Assembly (NCBI GenBank): GCA_028714995.1
Contig: JAQTLI010000142.1
Coordinates: 1-7,137, forward strand
Source of the DNA: Methylobacter sp.
GTDB taxonomy: Bacteria > Pseudomonadota > Gammaproteobacteria > Methylococcales > Methylomonadaceae
Length of the DNA stretch: 7,137 nucleotides
Reading direction: 5' to 3'
Both the position numbers and the translations under genes were made by a program. The first letter of the stretch is position 1. Each line of letters begins with the position of its first letter. This document shows, piece by piece, positions 4,935 to 7,137 of the stretch. A model generated the notes under the pieces. It was not told the origin of the DNA and did not search any database. It saw nothing but the letters and a program-made list of their open reading frames with translations.

Positions 4935-5363
4935 ATGAGCAACGTATTTAGTTTCACAGGCACAGTCGGCAGAGATGCAGAAGTCAGGTATTTGCCTTCC
5001 GGCCAGGCGGTATTGAATGTCACCGTAGCAAACAACATCGGATTTGGCGACAAACAGCAAACCTTATGGGTCAGGGTAGCTGTATGGGGTAAGCGCGCAG
5101 AAGGATCGCTGAAAGATTATCTGAAAAAAGGCCAGCAGGTGTTTGTATCGGGTGAGCTGACGCAGCGTGAATATCAGGCGAATGACGGCACGACCAAAGC
5201 CAGTCTGGAACTTAACGCCAATATTCTTGATCTGGTTGGCGGCCAAGGCAGAAGAAGCGAGCCTGGCCAGCAACCGCAACAAAGCTATCAGCAGGCGCCC
5301 GCCCAGCAAGGCGCCAGCCATGATAATTTCGATGCACCGTATGATGACGACATCCCGTTCTAG
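4935..5363 (+). CDS. ssb: Single-stranded DNA-binding protein
   Basis: This gene encodes a 142-residue SSB that coats single-stranded DNA during replication, recombination and repair as a tetramer in the nucleoid. The OB fold spans about residues 1-103, with the usual N-terminus (SNVFSFTGTVGRDAEVRYLPSG) and DNA-stacking aromatics W45 and W51, which align with E. coli W54 and F60. A short Gln-rich linker (about 104-130) leads to the acidic tip DDDIPF, which recruits partner proteins such as RecQ, PriA and the chi subunit. At 142 residues it is shorter than E. coli SSB (178), mainly in the linker. The ATG at 4935 has only a weak GAG-type ribosome-binding site followed by an A run. A GATAAT at 4897-4902 may be the -10, but I see no good -35. 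An intrinsic terminator follows 36 nt after the stop, so ssb appears monocistronic. Confidence 0.97.
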   Translation: MSNVFSFTGTVGRDAEVRYLPSGQAVLNVTVANNIGFGDKQQTLWVRVAVWGKRAEGSLKDYLKKGQQVFVSGELTQREYQANDGTTKASLELNANILDLVGGQGRRSEPGQQPQQSYQQAPAQQGASHDNFDAPYDDDIPF

Positions 5364-5399
5364 AGGACACCTTGCACTAATTATGTAAAGAATATAAAT

Positions 5400-5427
5400 A
5401 AGCCTCTGTTATAAGAGGCTTTTTTGT
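5400..5427 (+). terminator. Intrinsic terminator of ssb
   Basis: AAGCCTCT (5400-5407) and AGAGGCTT (5414-5421) form a perfect 8-bp stem with a 6-nt loop, followed by a T run (5420-5425). This is a canonical rho-independent terminator just after ssb. Confidence 0.92.
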
Positions 5428-5465
5428 TTGTATTGAGGAATTTTTTGTAAAGTTTATATTTGATT

Positions 5466-5491
5466 GTTAAAAAGCGTCCACGCTTTTTAAC
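5466..5491. terminator. Bidirectional terminator between ssb and the VanZ-like gene
   Basis: GTTAAAAAGCG (5466-5476) and CGCTTTTTAAC (5481-5491) are perfect 11-bp arms with a 4-nt loop (TCCA). Each strand ends the hairpin in a run of five T residues, so it can stop transcription from both convergent sides: a backup for ssb and the likely end of the VanZ-like transcript. Confidence 0.7.
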
Positions 5492-5592
5492 ATTTATGAA
5501 TATTTGCGACAAAACCGATCTTTCACCATGAAAGGACTCTAGTGACTTTTCTCCCATTGCAAGAACAGTGTTATGATCAATTTTTGATTTAT

Positions 5593-5982
5593 TCAACAAT
5601 GCCTTGACTTAGTAACAAACAAGAAACCATGAACACCCTGGAATGCCGCCACACCCAGCACCGAGCCAAAGATGTTAGCTACAGCGTCATAAAATGAAAA
5701 CTGCCGAGTCGAAGTAAACCAATATTGACAATATTCGAACAAAACGCCAATCAGACTAGCGGCCACAACTACCATGAACGTCATCGCTAGTGAACGTCTC
5801 CGCTTAATGAAAGCCGACATCAGTAAAACCGACAATAAGCCATACGCGACTGCATGATCGAGCAGATCCCAGGCTATAAATCCTATTGCCTGCTCTGGAT
5901 TGGGGCGCAGCCAAGGGTTCAAGCTTAAAAAACCTAAAACGACGAGATAGAATAATAACAACCACCACCACTTAAATAACAC
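5593..5982 (-). CDS. VanZ-like family membrane protein
   Basis: This gene encodes a small integral membrane protein with about four hydrophobic helices. The VanZ-like signatures are present: a DLLDHAVAYGLLS helix (the D-H-Y pattern), and later FEYCQYWFTSTRQFSFYDAVANIFGS, matching the family's E-x2-Q, R and D-x3-N-x2-G pattern. Founding member VanZ confers low-level teicoplanin resistance, but most homologues in Gram-negatives have no known function, so no resistance role is claimed. I chose GTG at 5982 (129 residues) because GGAGG lies 8 nt upstream. The ATG at 5997 (134 residues) has no ribosome-binding site, and that GGAGG falls inside its first codons. The gene is convergent with ssb, with the bidirectional hairpin at 5466-5491 as its probable terminator. 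The first 25-40 bp upstream run into the end of the 6022-6192 repeat element, so its promoter may lie within that element. Confidence 0.85.
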   Translation of the reverse strand: MLFKWWWLLLFYLVVLGFLSLNPWLRPNPEQAIGFIAWDLLDHAVAYGLLSVLLMSAFIKRRRSLAMTFMVVVAASLIGVLFEYCQYWFTSTRQFSFYDAVANIFGSVLGVAAFQGVHGFLFVTKSRHC

Positions 5983-6021
5983 GCTTATGACCTCCATTAA
6001 GGAACGAAAACAATCTATATT

Positions 6022-6192
6022 GGGTTCTGTCGCATTTAATAATCATGTGTATCAGTTCGACACCCGCCAACACTTTTTTGGTTGAACGAGGATTTAAAGT
6101 TGAGCAACAGTATAGTCACAGGCTTGACAGCAGTATGATCCAGTTCTCAGACTAACCGAATTCGCTGTCCGATAGTTAATGCGACGGAACCC
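6022..6192. mobile_element. MITE-like element with ~22-bp terminal inverted repeats
   Basis: The left end (6022-6044) starts GGGTTCTGTCGCATT and the right end (6192-6171, minus strand) starts GGGTTCCGTCGCATT. Over about 22 aligned positions they differ at three bases and one single-base gap. The ~125-bp interior has no reading frame of note. Total size is 171 bp. The ends recall IS6-family termini (GG-TTCTGT-GCA type), from memory. No clear target-site duplication is visible: the left flank ends TATATT and the right flank begins TTAGGA. The right end abuts the stop codon of the response regulator (6193-6195). It is probably a non-autonomous or decayed insertion sequence. Confidence 0.55.
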
Positions 6193-6873
6193 TTAGGAGG
6201 CATCCAGTTTGTAGCCGTATCCTCGCACTGTCTTGAGAAGCTTTAGATCATAATTGTCATCGATTTTTTTTCTCAACTGACGAATATAGACATCCACCAC
6301 ATTGGTCAATGGATCGGTGCTGTAGCCCCATACTTGTTCCAGTATCCGGGTACGGCTTAACACCTTGCCAGGCATACGCATAAGGCATTCCAGTAAGGCA
6401 AATTCTTTCGGCGTTAGGTCGATTAGCGTTTCTCCACGCCTCACTTCATGAGTTTCCCCATTCAATATGAGGTCGGCTATCTGCAATTCTTTGGTTTCCG
6501 GTTTGGTCTCGCCGCCACGACGACGCATCAGTACCTCGATACGGGCGAGCAGTTCCTCAAATGCGAAAGGCTTGGTCATATAGTCATCGGCGCCCGAGCG
6601 CAAACCGGTCACCTTATCCTGGACAGTGTCTCTGGCCGTCAACATTAGAATCGGAGTGTGGACGCCATTGCTACGCAAGTGCTCGCAAACCTGTTGGCCA
6701 TTGAGATCAGGCAAGCCCAGATCCAGAATGATGACCTGAAATTTACCCTCGGTGCCCAGCGCTATGGCCTCCAGTCCATTTCGGGCCACCTCTACGATAT
6801 AGCCATCGGCCTTCAGCCCCCGCTGAACAAAATTGACAATTCGCTCATCGTCTTCGACCAACAGAACTCGCAT
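6193..6873 (-). CDS. OmpR/PhoB-family two-component response regulator
   Basis: This gene encodes a 226-residue DNA-binding regulator activated by phosphorylation. The receiver domain (about residues 1-120) has the acidic pair D8/D9, phosphoacceptor D51 (LDLGLPDLNG), switch T79, Y98 and K101 (DDYMTKPF), all in standard positions. The winged-helix domain (about 130-226) shows LTPKEFALLECL, the recognition-helix region TNVVDVYIRQLRKKI, and the wing ending VRGYGYKLDA. The chosen start is the ATG at 6873, giving the usual MRVLLVEDD opening with GGGGA 8 nt upstream. An in-frame ATG at 6888 would add five residues (MGIGY) and has no obvious ribosome-binding site. The gene follows a histidine kinase gene by a short gap (18-33 nt), so the two form an operon, with the kinase first rather than the commoner regulator-first order. 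The subgroup resembles metal or QseB/PhoP-type regulators, but the target is not readable. Confidence 0.95.
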   Translation of the reverse strand: MRVLLVEDDERIVNFVQRGLKADGYIVEVARNGLEAIALGTEGKFQVIILDLGLPDLNGQQVCEHLRSNGVHTPILMLTARDTVQDKVTGLRSGADDYMTKPFAFEELLARIEVLMRRRGGETKPETKELQIADLILNGETHEVRRGETLIDLTPKEFALLECLMRMPGKVLSRTRILEQVWGYSTDPLTNVVDVYIRQLRKKIDDNYDLKLLKTVRGYGYKLDAS

Positions 6874-6906
6874 ATATCCGATCCCCATTAGATTATTGTA
6901 TGTAAG

Positions 6907-7137
6907 TTATTTCTCATTTATCTGACTGTCATCCTGTTCTACCGAAATCAGCGGAAGTGTTGCCGTGAATATCGAACCTGAGTTTTCGATGCTGGTCACC
7001 GTGATGCGTCCGCCGTGCGCCTTCATGATCGACTTGGCCATCGGTAAGCCTAGGCCCCTGCCATCGTCACGAGATTGCAGGGCATTCTGGCTACGGAAGT
7101 GGCGGTCGAAAATACGCTCCAAATCCTGGGCGGGTAT
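6907..7137 (-). CDS. Sensor histidine kinase, C-terminal end only
   Basis: The gene enters from the right edge; only the last 76 codons are visible, ending with TAA at 6909-6907. They cover the end of the ATP-binding (HATPase) domain: the F-box-like LERIFDRHFRS, the G2 box GRGLGLPMAKSIMKAHGG, and the final strand SIFTATLPL, then a polar tail. By family knowledge the enzyme autophosphorylates on a His and passes the phosphate to its partner, here surely the response regulator encoded directly downstream. The membrane and sensor domains, the H-box and the N-box lie outside the window, so the signal is unknown. The frame stays open to the edge (IPAQD before LERIF), so the internal TTG near 7122 is not the start. 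Confidence 0.93.
   Translation of the reverse strand: MPAQDLERIFDRHFRSQNALQSRDDGRGLGLPMAKSIMKAHGGRITVTSIENSGSIFTATLPLISVEQDDSQINEK

Noticed and set aside
4718..4951. A 77-codon frame before ssb
   Set aside because: It runs through the REP-like repeats, its repeated CRQC comes from them, and it overlaps the ssb start in another frame.
5381..5599. A 72-codon minus-strand frame after the VanZ-like gene
   Set aside because: It reads through both terminator hairpins, starts at TTG without a ribosome-binding site and has a composition typical of AT-rich spacer.

Overview
The window looks like a chromosomal stretch from a gammaproteobacterium of moderate G+C content. RlmG-type 23S rRNA methyltransferases and YgdH/PpnN nucleosidases are typical of that class, and the protein sequences are gammaproteobacterial in style. 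The mix with a stand-alone RRM protein and a VanZ-like protein would suit a methanotroph-like lineage (Methylococcales), but that assignment is a guess from memory. I see no phage genes, CRISPR array, rRNA or tRNA.

Layout. (1) 1-626: the C-terminal half of rlmG (+), cut by the window edge. (2) 627-1912: about 1.3 kb with no long gene, but not empty. It holds a 50-codon membrane-protein gene (-) with its own sigma70-type promoter and intrinsic terminator, a weaker 34-codon candidate (-), a cluster of DnaA-box-like 9-mers with a nearby IHF-type site, and several palindromes. (3) 1913-2655: a cold-shock pair on the minus strand, cspA-type gene then RRM gene, with a 154-nt cspA leader. (4) 2718-3158: a His/Asn/Asp-rich lipoprotein gene (-), divergent from ppnN (+, 3280-4650). 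(5) 4661-4840: REP-like repeats, then ssb (+, 4935-5363) with a strong terminator and a second, bidirectional one. (6) 5593-5997: a VanZ-like membrane protein gene (-). (7) 6022-6192: a 171-bp MITE-like unit bounded by inverted repeats. (8) 6193-7137: a sensor kinase gene (3' end only) followed by an OmpR-type response regulator gene, both on the minus strand.

How the genes may work together. CspA and the RRM protein are both small single-domain RNA-binding proteins and lie in tandem, so co-expression in the cold or under stress is reasonable. PpnN is known in E. coli to be a (p)ppGpp target in purine salvage, and Ssb serves replication and repair; nothing here ties them to the cold-shock pair. 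The kinase and regulator are a two-component system whose signal cannot be read, because the sensor domain lies outside the window.

I do not see a clear new multi-gene system. The parts most worth a second look are the DnaA-box/IHF cluster at 1290-1540, the independent small membrane-protein gene at 740-892, and the 171-bp inverted-repeat element at 6022-6192.
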